Part shown: positions 23,844 through 32,136 of the stretch, one piece after another
Numbering within the stretch: position 1 is the first letter of the stretch
How the letters are laid out: every line of letters starts with the position of its first letter
Origin: CAYNOZ01 sp964398955
Lineage (GTDB): Archaea; Methanobacteriota_B; Thermococci; Thermococcales; CAYNOZ01
Direction of reading: 5' to 3'
Assembly: GCA_964398955.1 (NCBI GenBank)
Contig: CAYNOZ010000004.1
Coordinates: 1-40,883, forward strand
DNA: 40,883 bases
The notes under the pieces: generated by a model
Seen by the model: only the letters and a program-made list of their open reading frames with translations
What the model was told of the DNA's origin: nothing
Databases searched by the model: none
Translations under genes and position numbers: made by a program

Positions 23844-24694
23844 AAGAACTAACCATTATAAGTGGAAAAGGAGGAACAGGTAAAACTACTATAACTGGAG
23901 CTTTTGCTTCACTTGCTAATAATGCAATTTTAGCAGATTGCGATATCGATGCTCCAGATTTACAGCTGATTCTCGATCCTGAAATTCAAAATGAACAGAG
24001 TTACGTAGGAACTGCTACGGCCAGGAAAATAAAAGATTGCTCACTTTGTGGTAAATGTGTTGAAGCATGTAGATTTAACGCAATAGACGAAGACATTAGT
24101 ATTAACAAGTTAAAATGTGAAGGTTGTGGAGTATGCGAATATATTTGTCCGGAAAACGCAATTAAAATGATTGAAAATACAACAGGTTCAATTTACACTT
24201 CTTCTACAAGATACGGGAAAATGGTTCACGCCGAGTTAGAAGTTGGAGAAGAAGCTTCAGGAAAAATGGTTACCAAAGTTAGAAACGAAGCAAAAGAAGT
24301 AGCCAGTGATGAAGATCTTTTAATTGTTGACGGATCCCCAGGAGTTGGTTGTCCCGTAATCTCATCTATCAGAGGATCTGATCAAATCTTAGCCGTTTCC
24401 GAACCAACAGTATCTGGAGTACATGACCTTAAAAGAGTTCTTGAAGTAGCACAACATTTCAATGTTGATTCCGGCGTTTGTATTAACAAATACGATATTA
24501 ATAAAGCCAAAACTAAGGAAATAGAAAATTTATGTAAAGATATGAACATCCCAGTTATAGGAAAGTTCCCCTACGACGATATCGCCACCGAAGCAATGAT
24601 AGACAAAAAAACAGTAATAGAATATCAAAATTCAGAACTATCTAAATCAATAAGGAATGCTTGGAAAAAAATTAACTCTCTTCTAAATGATTAA
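23840..24694 (+). CDS. MinD-type P-loop ATPase with inserted ferredoxin domain (second copy)
   Basis: A 284-residue COG1149 ATPase and paralogue of the preceding one. The P-loop GKGGTGKTT is at 9-17, DCDIDAPD follows, then two complete 4Fe-4S motifs (CSLCGKCVEACRFNAI and CEGCGVCEYICPENAI). Later blocks DGSPGVGCPVISSIRG and SEPTVSGVHDLKRV match the family. It begins in an ATGA overlap with the first copy, so the two are probably made in equal amount and act as a heterodimer. Role: Fe-S/Mo cluster carriage or insertion, inferred from ORP-like operons. Confidence 0.92.
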   Translation: MKELTIISGKGGTGKTTITGAFASLANNAILADCDIDAPDLQLILDPEIQNEQSYVGTATARKIKDCSLCGKCVEACRFNAIDEDISINKLKCEGCGVCEYICPENAIKMIENTTGSIYTSSTRYGKMVHAELEVGEEASGKMVTKVRNEAKEVASDEDLLIVDGSPGVGCPVISSIRGSDQILAVSEPTVSGVHDLKRVLEVAQHFNVDSGVCINKYDINKAKTKEIENLCKDMNIPVIGKFPYDDIATEAMIDKKTVIEYQNSELSKSIRNAWKKINSLLND

Positions 24695-24704
24695 AGGTGA
24701 TTAT

Positions 24705-25436
24705 ATGTTAATTGATGAATTATTAGATTACTCTAAAGAAAATCTAAAGAATCAAAGAGTCAAAGATGTAAGAATAGGTCTGAGTTACACTGGAGTTCTA
24801 CTGGAAAATGGAAATATGGGAATCTCTTACACATTCAGAAATGAAGCAATAGATTGCTGCGAAGTCGTAGAAGATGCCGGAAGCCTACAAGAAAAATCTG
24901 CATTCGAACTAGCAAAATTAGCATTAGAACCACGAGCAATCGATGCTGGAGTAGGCGTGGCTACAATAAATGCCGCAATAAATCAAGACATTAAAGAATC
25001 AGGAGACATTCTAAACCATCTAAATCTACAAGACAACGACAGTATAGGTATGATAGGTAACTTCAAACCAGTAGTTAACAATATAGACAAAAATTTAGAA
25101 ATAAAAGTTTTCGAAAAAAACCCACAAGAAGAAGAAATATACCCAGACTGGGCAGCAGAACAACTACTACCAAAACAAGATGTCGTAATAATCTCAGGAA
25201 CCACTCTAGTTAACAAAACAATAGACCATCTTATAGAAATATCAAAAAATGCAAGAGAAATAGTAATATTAGGACCTACAACAACCATGGCCCCAGAAAT
25301 CTTTAAAAAGAGAGGGGTCACAGTATTAGGAGGAACAATTGTTAAAAAACCAGAAAAAGCATTTAAAATAATTAGCCAAGGTGGAGGAACCAGAACCCTA
25401 CACAAAGCCTCAAAAAAAGTTAATCTATTACTGTAA
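24705..25436 (+). CDS. DUF4213/DUF364 putative metal-chelation protein
   Basis: A 243-residue protein. The first ~85 residues match the DUF4213-type enolase-N-like domain (VRIGLSYTGVLLENGNMGIS), the rest the DUF364 Rossmann-like domain (MIGNFKPVVNNIDKNLEIKV, VVIISGTTLVNKTIDHLIEI, LGPTTTMAPEIFKKRGVTVL GG). This family is annotated as putative heavy-metal chelation and often lies with molybdenum or cobalt genes. The ATG at 24705 follows AGGTGAT; the earlier ATG at 24687 overlaps the previous gene. It is the last gene of the ORP-like operon. Confidence 0.88.
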   Translation: MLIDELLDYSKENLKNQRVKDVRIGLSYTGVLLENGNMGISYTFRNEAIDCCEVVEDAGSLQEKSAFELAKLALEPRAIDAGVGVATINAAINQDIKESGDILNHLNLQDNDSIGMIGNFKPVVNNIDKNLEIKVFEKNPQEEEIYPDWAAEQLLPKQDVVIISGTTLVNKTIDHLIEISKNAREIVILGPTTTMAPEIFKKRGVTVLGGTIVKKPEKAFKIISQGGGTRTLHKASKKVNLLL

Positions 25437-25528
25437 GAAAAATCTCCTCAAAAACAAAGATTCGTAGAAGTAAACCTAAACAGGTAAATCGAGCAAAAAG
25501 GTGGAATTGCCTTTGCACATTGAAAAAA

Positions 25529-25536
25529 TTTAAATA
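25529..25536 (+). promoter_or_regulatory. TATA box of the zinc-finger microprotein gene
   Basis: TTTAAATA followed by CC, the same promoter word seen before the genes at 9647 and 27416. It lies about 40 bases before the GTG start, leaving a leader just long enough for the AGGTGG ribosome-binding site at 25560-25565. Confidence 0.5.
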
Positions 25537-25570
25537 CCACTTAACAAAAATTGCTTTTCAGGTGGTACAA

Positions 25571-25696
25571 GTGAAAGTTTGGAAATGTGAATTATGCGAT
25601 GAGGAATTTGAGTCAGAAGAAGAAGCTAGAGAACATGCCAATACAGAACATAATAGACCGGCCAGAGAGATAATCTCCATAGATAGGAGAATTTAG
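25571..25696 (+). CDS. C2H2 zinc-finger microprotein, 41 residues
   Basis: A 41-residue gene starting with GTG after AGGTGG. The protein begins VKVWKCELCDEEFESEEEAR and has Cys6, Cys9, His22 and His27, a complete C-x2-C-x12-H-x4-H zinc finger, followed by a basic tail (RPAREIISIDRRI). Tiny single-finger proteins like this are common but barely studied in archaea; nucleic-acid or protein binding is likely. It has its own promoter and stands alone between the metal operon and the amidohydrolase gene. Confidence 0.75.
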   Translation: MKVWKCELCDEEFESEEEAREHANTEHNRPAREIISIDRRI

Positions 25697-25995
25697 AGCT
25701 CTATTCTGTTTAAATTTTGATCAATTTTCTTTAAAATTTAATTAAGTCTTTATTATGTTCTTAATTATTTACCTTAGCATTTCTTACATTTATCAAATAA
25801 TTAAGATTATATAGTTTGATAATCCGATTTTTTAGAGTAAATTTTAAGTTTTATTTGATTTTTTATAGGATTTATATTATTTTTTAATTTCTGAAATATT
25901 TTTAGTACAGTTTTGCCTAATCTTTGTTTCTGAAATATTTTTTAAATTAATTATAAAGATTTAAATATTTTTAATACCTATATTAATTGATTTAT
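25697..25995. other. AT-rich intergenic region
   Basis: About 300 bases with T-rich tracts (for example TTTTTTATAGG near 25860) that may end the microprotein transcript, and TTTAAATAT near 25960-25970 as a promoter for the amidohydrolase. Two copies of TTTCTGAAATATTTTT (25888-25903 and 25929-25944) form a short direct repeat of unknown meaning. Confidence 0.4.
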
Positions 25996-27234
25996 ATGGA
26001 CGACAACTACGATTTAGTTATTAGAAATTCTAAGATCCGATCAAGGGATAAATTGGTTAATATTGGCGTTTTGGAAGACGAAATTGTTAAGATTTCTAAA
26101 GATCAGATTACTGGATCGGTTGAATTAGATGCTGAAGGAAATTTGGTTACTGAAACTTTTGTAAATCCTCATCTGCACATGGATAAGGTTTTTACGCTTC
26201 AAAAACTTGGAGAAGAGTCGATAAAATTATATCAAGATGAAGAAAGTGGAATGGGTGGGGCTATGAATGCTATTAAATTCGCATCAAAAGTCAAAGAAGA
26301 TTATGACGAAAGTTGGATTTATAAAAACGCAGAAAGAGCCTTGAAACTTGGTATAAAGAATGGAGTCTTACATCATAGAGCTTTTGTGGATATAGATAAT
26401 ATCGCAAAGCTTGAAGGTATGAAAGCTTTATTAAAACTTAGAGATAAATACGAGGAAATAGCTAGTTTAAAAGTTGTAGCTTTTCCACAAGAAGGAGTAA
26501 TCAAAGAACCTGGGACTGAAGATTTAATTGAAGAATCTGTAAAAATGGGAGCTGATGTCGTAGGTGGTATACCCTGGGTTGAGGATACGGATATAGAATC
26601 TCAGAAACATATTGATAAAATGTTTAGAATCGCTACGGAATATGATAAGGATGTAGCAATGCTAACAGACGATGCAGGAGACCCTTCGATCAGAACCACT
26701 GAAATGTTAGGGATTAAGACTTTAAAAGAAGGTTGGGAAGGTAGAGTTACCGCCTGTCATGCTCGTGCAATGGCAAAATATCCGGAACTATATTTTAACA
26801 GATTGACTGAGCTACTTAAGCGTGCTAAAATTAGTATTGTTTCAGATCCTCAAACAGGGCCTATCCATGCTCGAGTTGAAGATCTTTTAAAAAGTGGAGT
26901 TAATGTGGCATTAGGACAAGATGATATAGCTGATGCATATTATCCTTATGGCCGTAATAGTATGTTAGAAGTGGCATTCTTATCATCACACCTGCTTTGG
27001 GATACGACAAGAAAGGATATGGAAATTTTATACGATATGATAACAAAAAACGGAGCAAAAAGTCTTAGTTTATCTGATTATGGACTAAAAAAAGGATGTA
27101 AAGCAGATTTAGTAATTTTAAATGATAAAAATGTTTACAATGCTTTAAGAAATCAAGAAACACCAAGAAAAGTTATAAGTAACGGAAAAATAGTCGCAGA
27201 AACGGATAGTAACACCAAATTCCACTTAAATTAA
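25996..27234 (+). CDS. Cytosine-deaminase-like amidohydrolase with altered metal site
   Basis: A 412-residue amidohydrolase closest in pattern to bacterial cytosine deaminase (CodA). Present are HLH (His59, His61), PQEG with Gln165, His255 (CHARAM) and Asp309 in GQDDIADAYYPYGRNSM. At the position of the CodA ligand His214 there is Leu223 and the catalytic Glu217 is Asp226 (sequence MLTDDAGDP). Thus the substrate or metal chemistry must differ from cytosine deaminase; a related subfamily with the same change seems to exist. The ATG at 25996 is preferred to a TTG at 25987. Monocistronic. Confidence 0.8.
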   Translation: MDDNYDLVIRNSKIRSRDKLVNIGVLEDEIVKISKDQITGSVELDAEGNLVTETFVNPHLHMDKVFTLQKLGEESIKLYQDEESGMGGAMNAIKFASKVKEDYDESWIYKNAERALKLGIKNGVLHHRAFVDIDNIAKLEGMKALLKLRDKYEEIASLKVVAFPQEGVIKEPGTEDLIEESVKMGADVVGGIPWVEDTDIESQKHIDKMFRIATEYDKDVAMLTDDAGDPSIRTTEMLGIKTLKEGWEGRVTACHARAMAKYPELYFNRLTELLKRAKISIVSDPQTGPIHARVEDLLKSGVNVALGQDDIADAYYPYGRNSMLEVAFLSSHLLWDTTRKDMEILYDMITKNGAKSLSLSDYGLKKGCKADLVILNDKNVYNALRNQETPRKVISNGKIVAETDSNTKFHLN

Positions 27235-27284
27235 ACCAACCCTACCGAAAACCTAAATTCAAATAATATCTCAATAACTGCCTA

Positions 27285-27308
27285 GGACCTCTCCAAAAGA
27301 GAGGCTCC
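27285..27308 (-). repeat. Stable hairpin similar to transposon right ends
   Basis: CCTCTC and GAGAGG pair perfectly around a CAAAA loop (27288-27304), with GGA/TCC extending the stem across one bulge. On the minus strand it is preceded by GGTTAAGGAG, like the GGTTAAG/GGGTAAG beginnings of the repeats at 17420 and 40612. It may double as a terminator for the amidohydrolase gene 50 bases upstream. Confidence 0.45.
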
Positions 27309-27415
27309 TTAACCTATATCAAATTATATTTATTTTTCGATCGCATAAGTGAAAATTTTCCGATAAAAATTATATCTAACCATAAATTTTAAATACCCCC
27401 AAGTAGATTAAGTTT

Positions 27416-27541
27416 ATGGATAGTATGAAATGGGACTCACTAAACATAATATACGAAGAAGTAATGGAGAAAGGTAAAGTGGTTAGTCCCAAAGCTATGC
27501 TACTTTTAATTATCCCTTTAGTACTTATTATAATTAAATAA
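27416..27541 (+). CDS. Small single-span membrane protein, 41 residues
   Basis: The 41-residue frame begins MDSMKWDSLNIIYEEVMEKG, has VVSPKA, and ends in a hydrophobic tail MLLLIIPLVLIIIK, so it would be a C-tail-anchored peptide. The layout (acidic N-terminus, a short 'sPKa' turn, one C-terminal membrane helix) recalls archaeal Sec61-beta, but the match is weak and I do not assign it. The gene is supported by TTTTAAATACC at 27387-27397, placed 25 bases before the ATG as for leaderless transcription. It is flanked by transposon debris. Confidence 0.5.
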   Translation: MDSMKWDSLNIIYEEVMEKGKVVSPKAMLLLIIPLVLIIIK

Positions 27542-27544
27542 CCT

Positions 27545-27612
27545 TCCAAAGGAGTTGCCTGCCAAGTGGCTCCTGAGGACTGTTCTTTTGGCCGATTTAA
27601 ATTAGTTTTAAT
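27545..27612 (-). pseudogene. TnpB tail-like fragment
   Basis: On the minus strand a short open stretch reads LNRPKEQSSGATWQATPLEG, and its DNA (CTTGGCAGGCAACTCCTTTG) resembles the TnpB tail at 17060-17090 (CTTGGCAAACTCCCTTTGGA). It looks like another eroded IS200/IS605 end lodged between two microprotein genes. Evidence is limited to this similarity. Confidence 0.35.
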
Positions 27613-27652
27613 TGAGATCAAAATTCATTAAAATTTCATAGGAGGTATGATC

Positions 27653-27781
27653 ATGACAAAATCACATACAAAAAGTAAAACTTCAAATTCCTTCAGAACC
27701 AAAACAACCGCGAAAAAGAAACCTAAGACATCTAGTTTTGAAAGATTTGAAACATATTCAATGATGCATGTCGGACCTTAA
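27653..27781 (+). CDS. Basic microprotein, 42 residues
   Basis: The 42-residue frame begins MTKSHTKSKTSNSFRTKTTA, continues with KKKPKTSSFERF and ends in SMMHVGP. It is strongly basic and rich in Ser/Thr, so disordered and perhaps nucleic-acid binding. The strong AGGAGG seven bases before the ATG and a hairpin terminator overlapping the stop codon give it the layout of a true gene despite its size. No family recognised. Confidence 0.55.
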   Translation: MTKSHTKSKTSNSFRTKTTAKKKPKTSSFERFETYSMMHVGP

Positions 27782-27795
27782 TTGGTCCTTTTCTT
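27774..27795 (+). terminator. Hairpin terminator of the basic microprotein gene
   Basis: GGACC-TTAATT-GGTCC followed by TTTTCTTT forms a five-base stem with a U-rich tail. The stop codon of the microprotein lies in the loop. Confidence 0.6.
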
Positions 27796-27837
27796 TATTA
27801 ATATATTATATAATTAATATATTCTATATTTTTCAAG

Positions 27838-27981
27838 TGAACTACCCTTACCATGCCTACGCTTCCGCTTCGGTGTGGAAGGAGTCTCCTGCTTCAACCA
27901 CAGAACTTGCAGACACATTATAAAGGTCTGTAAAGGTTCCAGTATTCATAGGCGTAACTTCGGCCTGTCCCATGCCTAAAC
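27838..27981 (-). pseudogene. TnpB C-terminal relic with right-end/omegaRNA-like sequence
   Basis: On the minus strand an uninterrupted frame reads GQAEVTPMNTGTFTDLYNVS then ASSVVEAGDSFHTEAEA and stops at 27857. The SVVEAG block and the short acidic ending are typical of the C-terminal tail of archaeal TnpB proteins. After the stop comes GCATGGTAAGGGTAGTTCAC, which resembles the right-end/omegaRNA scaffold end, with AT-rich DNA beyond. Only the tail remains; the RuvC domain is gone. An orphan omegaRNA is possible. Identification is by pattern. Confidence 0.55.
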
Positions 27982-28019
27982 CTTTCTTAAGGATATTAAT
28001 GGGTTTTTTATTTTTTACC

Positions 28020-29075
28020 TTATTTCATTCCAATTTCTTCTAATACTTTTTCTGTTGATGCTTCTACTTCAACTGGTTTTTGGATCGTTTCTATTGCCAT
28101 ATCAGGATCTTTTAGTCCATGCCCAGTTAATACAGCGGCTATTTTTGTTCCTTCTTCTATTACTCCTTTTTCCACCATCTTCTTTACTCCAGCTACGGAG
28201 GCTGCTGAGGCAGGTTCACAGAAAATTCCTTCTTTAGATGCTATTTCTTGATAGGCTTTGAGTATTTGGTCATCAGTCACATGGTTTATAAGGCCCTCTG
28301 ACTCTTTTTCTGCTTTAACAGCTTTTTCCCAGCTTGCTGGATTTCCTATCTTTATGGCTGTTGCTTTTGTTTTTGGATTTTCTATAACTTTATCTTTTGA
28401 AATTGCGGCTGATCCTTCTGCTTCAAATCCCATCATTTTGGGTAGGCTGTCTATTTTCCCTGCTTCGTAGTATTCTTTGAAACCTTTCCAATAAGCTGTT
28501 ATATTGCCTGCATTACCTACTGGAATTGCTAGAACATCTGGTGCTTCGTTTAATTGATCACATATTTCAAATGCTCCGCTTTTTTGGCCTTCTATTCTAT
28601 ATGGGTTCAGAGAATTCACTAATTTTATTGGATAATTATCTGTTATCTCTTTAACGATTTCTAAAGCCTGATCGAAGTTACCTTTTATTGAAACTACCTT
28701 TGCATTATGGATTAAGGCTTGGGACATTTTGCCTAGGGCTATATTTCCTTTCGGAACCAATACTACTGATTTTAAATCACTTTGAGCTCCATATGCTGCT
28801 GCGGCAGCTGAAGTATTTCCTGTTGAAGCACACATTATCGCTTTTGATCCTTCTTCTACAGCATTAGTTACTGCCATAGTCATTCCTCTATCCTTAAATG
28901 AACCAGTGGGATTTGCACCATCATACTTCAGGTATAATTCCACACCTAATTCTTCACTAATTTTTTTTGCATGTATTAAAGGAGTATTTCCTTCTCTTAA
29001 AGTAACAGGTTCAGTATCTTCCTTTACAGGCATAAATTCTTTATATTTCTCCACAACTCCAGGCCAATTTTCCAT
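28020..29075 (-). CDS. thrC: Threonine synthase
   Basis: A 351-residue PLP enzyme making threonine from O-phosphohomoserine, last step of the operon. The PLP lysine is Lys61 in GSFKDRGM, the substrate region STGNTSAAAAAYGA follows, and GNAGN (about 187-191) holds the cofactor phosphate. Size and opening (EGNTPLIHAKKI) match the short archaeal/Bacillus-type ThrC. It follows thrB after 11-12 bases and has a GGTGA site. Confidence 0.95.
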   Translation of the reverse strand: MENWPGVVEKYKEFMPVKEDTEPVTLREGNTPLIHAKKISEELGVELYLKYDGANPTGSFKDRGMTMAVTNAVEEGSKAIMCASTGNTSAAAAAYGAQSDLKSVVLVPKGNIALGKMSQALIHNAKVVSIKGNFDQALEIVKEITDNYPIKLVNSLNPYRIEGQKSGAFEICDQLNEAPDVLAIPVGNAGNITAYWKGFKEYYEAGKIDSLPKMMGFEAEGSAAISKDKVIENPKTKATAIKIGNPASWEKAVKAEKESEGLINHVTDDQILKAYQEIASKEGIFCEPASAASVAGVKKMVEKGVIEEGTKIAAVLTGHGLKDPDMAIETIQKPVEVEASTEKVLEEIGMK

Positions 29076-29086
29076 ATTTTCACCAA

Positions 29087-30010
29087 TTAATCAATTAATC
29101 TTAATCCTTCATTATCAACTGAAGTTACCACATATTTACTATTTATATCATTATTTAAAAAAGCATCTTCCATGGCTCTTCCTATATTTTCCCCATTTTC
29201 TAATGTGAAAGCTAAAATAGAGGGACCAGAACCGCTTAAGGCTACTCCAAGAGCATTTTCTTTGTTTGCACTTTCTAATACATTATTAAATCCAGGAATA
29301 AGTTTTGATCTATAATTTTGGTGAATTCTATCTTGCATTGCAGTTGATAGTAGTTTCCAATCTTCATCATAAAAGCTAGCCACTAATAATCCAGTTCTGC
29401 TCAGGTTAAAAACTGCATCTTTTTGACTTACATTTTCTGGTAAGACTTTACGCAAGTTTTTTGTATTTAGTTGGAATTCGGGTATTATTACCACTATTTT
29501 AAGTTCTTGATTTACTTCTACTTTTTTAAATATTGTTTCTTTATCCGTCATTACTCCTATATTAAGACCACCATTGAAGGATGATCCTACATTATCTGGA
29601 TGTGTTTCCATTTCTATAGCCATCTTTAGAAGTTCTTTTTCTGAATACGGATCTCCTAGATATTTGTTCGCCGCAAAGAAGCCTGCTAATATTGCTGTGG
29701 CACTGCTTCCTAATCCTCTTGATATGGGAACCCTTATAGTTTCTTCGATTTTAAATCCCTCGAATGGTTTTTCATTTTTCTTGAACAAGTATTTCATTGA
29801 TTGGTATAATAAATTTCTCTCTTTAGGAATTTTAATGTCTTTTTCGGCTGTTTTATTTTTGATATGGATTTCTACGTTTCTCTTGTCCTTAATTTTTTTA
29901 AATTTAAATTTATTGTAAATTTTGAGAGCCAGACCTAAACTATCAAATCCAGGTCCTAAATTTGCTGAAGTTGCTGGAGCTTTTATTGTAAAATCCTGTT
30001 TTTCATCCAT
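29087..30010 (-). CDS. thrB: Homoserine kinase (GHMP family)
   Basis: A GHMP kinase of 307 residues from the ATG at 30010; a GTG at 30022 overlapping the hom stop would add four. PATSANLGPGFDSLGLAL is the GHMP N-terminal motif and RVPISRGLGSSATAILAG the phosphate-binding motif; GVALSGSGPSILAF is motif 3. It phosphorylates homoserine for ThrC. AGGTGA lies eight bases before the ATG. Third enzyme product line of the operon between hom and thrC. Confidence 0.95.
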   Translation of the reverse strand: MDEKQDFTIKAPATSANLGPGFDSLGLALKIYNKFKFKKIKDKRNVEIHIKNKTAEKDIKIPKERNLLYQSMKYLFKKNEKPFEGFKIEETIRVPISRGLGSSATAILAGFFAANKYLGDPYSEKELLKMAIEMETHPDNVGSSFNGGLNIGVMTDKETIFKKVEVNQELKIVVIIPEFQLNTKNLRKVLPENVSQKDAVFNLSRTGLLVASFYDEDWKLLSTAMQDRIHQNYRSKLIPGFNNVLESANKENALGVALSGSGPSILAFTLENGENIGRAMEDAFLNNDINSKYVVTSVDNEGLRLID

Positions 30011-30018
30011 TTCAATAT

Positions 30019-31062
30019 TCACCTGTAGTCTTTTAATCTCAGAAGATCATTTAATACGGCTTGTCCTGTTTCTTTTTTACCGGCTCCAGGCCCTATAACT
30101 GATACTTCTCCTAAATGATCTGTATTCACAGAAATTGCATTTGTAGCATCCATAACTTGGGCTAATGAATCATTTAAACTTAATTTAACTGGTTTTACAC
30201 TAGTTTTAATTTCTTTCCCTTTTTTATTAACTTTCCCTATTAACTTAATTCTTTTATTATTCTTTTCAGCGTTCTTAACATCTTCTAAGCTAATATTTCT
30301 TATTCCTTCTCTCAGAACTTCACTCGGATCAATACTTTGATCAAAAATCACATTTGATAATATGGAAACCTTGGCAGCAGCATCCCAACCATCAATATCT
30401 GCAGAAGGATCAGATTCAGCGTAACCTAACTTCTGAGCCTCTTCTAAGGCTTTATCAAAAGATTTAGATTCTTTTTCCATCTTAGAAAGTATATAATTTG
30501 TTGTACCGTTTAAAATCCCTCTAACGCTCTTTATATTAGATCCTGCTAAATCTTTTTTTATGAAATTGATAGCAGGTGTTCCAGCCAGTACAGTTCCTTC
30601 GAACATTAATTTTACTTGATTTTTTTGAGATAATTTGTAAAGATTTTGATATTCTAAAGAAATTGGCCCCTTATTTGTTGTAATAACATCCTTACCTTTA
30701 TTTAAGGCTTTTTTAATGTTCGATAATCCTGGTTCTCCATCCTCTAAATTCGTTGGTGTAGTTTCTACAAGAACATCACTATTAGATTCGAAAACAAGTT
30801 CATAAGAATCTTTATCAAACTTTGATTCATCATAAGATTTTAAAGGATTTTTAAGGTCCTCAGATTTCAATCTTAGTATTTTTTCAATTTCTAAACCATC
30901 TTGATCATATAAGGTTCCTTTTGTATCCGATACAGAAACAACTTTGACATTTAGATCATATTTGTCAGTAATTTCATGTTTTCTACTTGATAATATATCT
31001 AAAAACCCTGATCCAACTGTTCCCAGTCCAATCAACGATAAATTGTAATTCTTCTTAACCAA
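30019..31062 (-). CDS. hom: Homoserine dehydrogenase
   Basis: A 347-residue enzyme reducing aspartate semialdehyde to homoserine. The nucleotide motif GLGTVGSGFLD is at 12-22; the catalytic half has EGTVLAGTPAINFIKKDL, GILNGTTNYILSKM and GYAESDPSADIDGWDAAAK with the active lysine. It lacks a C-terminal ACT domain, so feedback control would rest on the aspartate kinase. Start is TTG with GGAGGT six bases upstream. Its stop overlaps the thrB GTG. Confidence 0.95.
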   Translation of the reverse strand: MVKKNYNLSLIGLGTVGSGFLDILSSRKHEITDKYDLNVKVVSVSDTKGTLYDQDGLEIEKILRLKSEDLKNPLKSYDESKFDKDSYELVFESNSDVLVETTPTNLEDGEPGLSNIKKALNKGKDVITTNKGPISLEYQNLYKLSQKNQVKLMFEGTVLAGTPAINFIKKDLAGSNIKSVRGILNGTTNYILSKMEKESKSFDKALEEAQKLGYAESDPSADIDGWDAAAKVSILSNVIFDQSIDPSEVLREGIRNISLEDVKNAEKNNKRIKLIGKVNKKGKEIKTSVKPVKLSLNDSLAQVMDATNAISVNTDHLGEVSVIGPGAGKKETGQAVLNDLLRLKDYR

Positions 31063-31095
31063 TTTTATACCTCCAATAAAATAAAAAATGAAAAA

Positions 31096-32136
31096 TTATT
31101 GCTTAATCAATTCTTTCTTGTATAATAATTCTGCGTTAAGTACACTTGCTCCTGCTGCTCCTCTTATTGTATTGTGGCCAAGAACTAAAAATTTGAAGTC
31201 CATTATAGGATCCTCTCTAATCCTTCCTACTACTGTTGCCATTGAATTCTCTTTATTTCGATCAAGCCTAGGTTGAGGTCTATCAGGTTCCTCCATAACC
31301 ACTATAGGATCTGAAGGGGCGGTTGGTAGGTTTAATTCTTGAGGTAATCCTTTGAATTCACTCATAGTATTCTTTAGTTCTTTTAATCCTACTTCTTCTT
31401 CTAGGCTAACTGAAACATTTTCTAGGTGACTATCCACTACGTTAACCCTATTACAGCTTGCACTAACTTTAATGTCTTCTTCATCAATTTTTCGATTATT
31501 TACATCACCAAATAGTTTTAATGGTTCTTCCTTGAGTTTTTCTTCCTCTCCACCAATGTAAGGCAGTATATTATCAGTTATATCGAGCGATGCTACTCCA
31601 GGATATCCTGATCCTGATACAGCTTGCATTGTAACAACATTTATCCCTTCAACCGTATATCTTTCATGTAAAGGTTTTAAAGCTATAGCTAATTGAATAG
31701 TAGAACAATTTGGATTCGTTACTATATATCCGTCTGTATCCCTATTATCTCTTTGAATATCTATCAGATCTAAATGTTCTGGATTAACTTCTGGGATAAC
31801 TAATGGTACATCTTCATCCATTCTATGGTAACTGGCATTACTAGCTACCACAAATCCTCTTTCTGCAAGATCCCCTTCAATTTTTTTTGCAGCACCAGAT
31901 GGCAGCGCAGAGAATACTAAATCACAATCTAAATCCTGATCATACGTTTTAACTTCCATATTTGCAAATTTTTCTGGAATTGGCTTTACTAGATGGTTGA
32001 CAGCATTAGAATATTTCTTTCCTTCGGATCTTGAACTAGCTACAAGTTCAGTTAACTCGAAAAATGGATGTTCTTCTAATAAATGTACAAATCTTTGTCC
32101 TACAATTCCAGTAGCTCCAATAACTCCTACTTTCAA
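31096..32136 (-). CDS. asd: Aspartate-semialdehyde dehydrogenase
   Basis: A 346-residue enzyme of the archaeal/fungal Asd branch. GATGIVGQRF is at 7-16, the catalytic cysteine is Cys144 in NPNCSTIQLA, and VSGSGYPGVASLDI and CNRVNVVDSHLENV match the family. It reduces aspartyl phosphate to the semialdehyde. The TTG start overlaps the lysC stop (TTGA), with GGAGGG upstream, so translation is probably coupled. Confidence 0.95.
   Translation of the reverse strand: MKVGVIGATGIVGQRFVHLLEEHPFFELTELVASSRSEGKKYSNAVNHLVKPIPEKFANMEVKTYDQDLDCDLVFSALPSGAAKKIEGDLAERGFVVASNASYHRMDEDVPLVIPEVNPEHLDLIDIQRDNRDTDGYIVTNPNCSTIQLAIALKPLHERYTVEGINVVTMQAVSGSGYPGVASLDITDNILPYIGGEEEKLKEEPLKLFGDVNNRKIDEEDIKVSASCNRVNVVDSHLENVSVSLEEEVGLKELKNTMSEFKGLPQELNLPTAPSDPIVVMEEPDRPQPRLDRNKENSMATVVGRIREDPIMDFKFLVLGHNTIRGAAGASVLNAELLYKKELIKQ

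Noticed and set aside
27416..27541. Assigning the 41-residue protein as Sec61-beta/SecG
   Set aside because: The layout is similar but the conserved central residues of Sec61-beta are not convincingly present; left unnamed.
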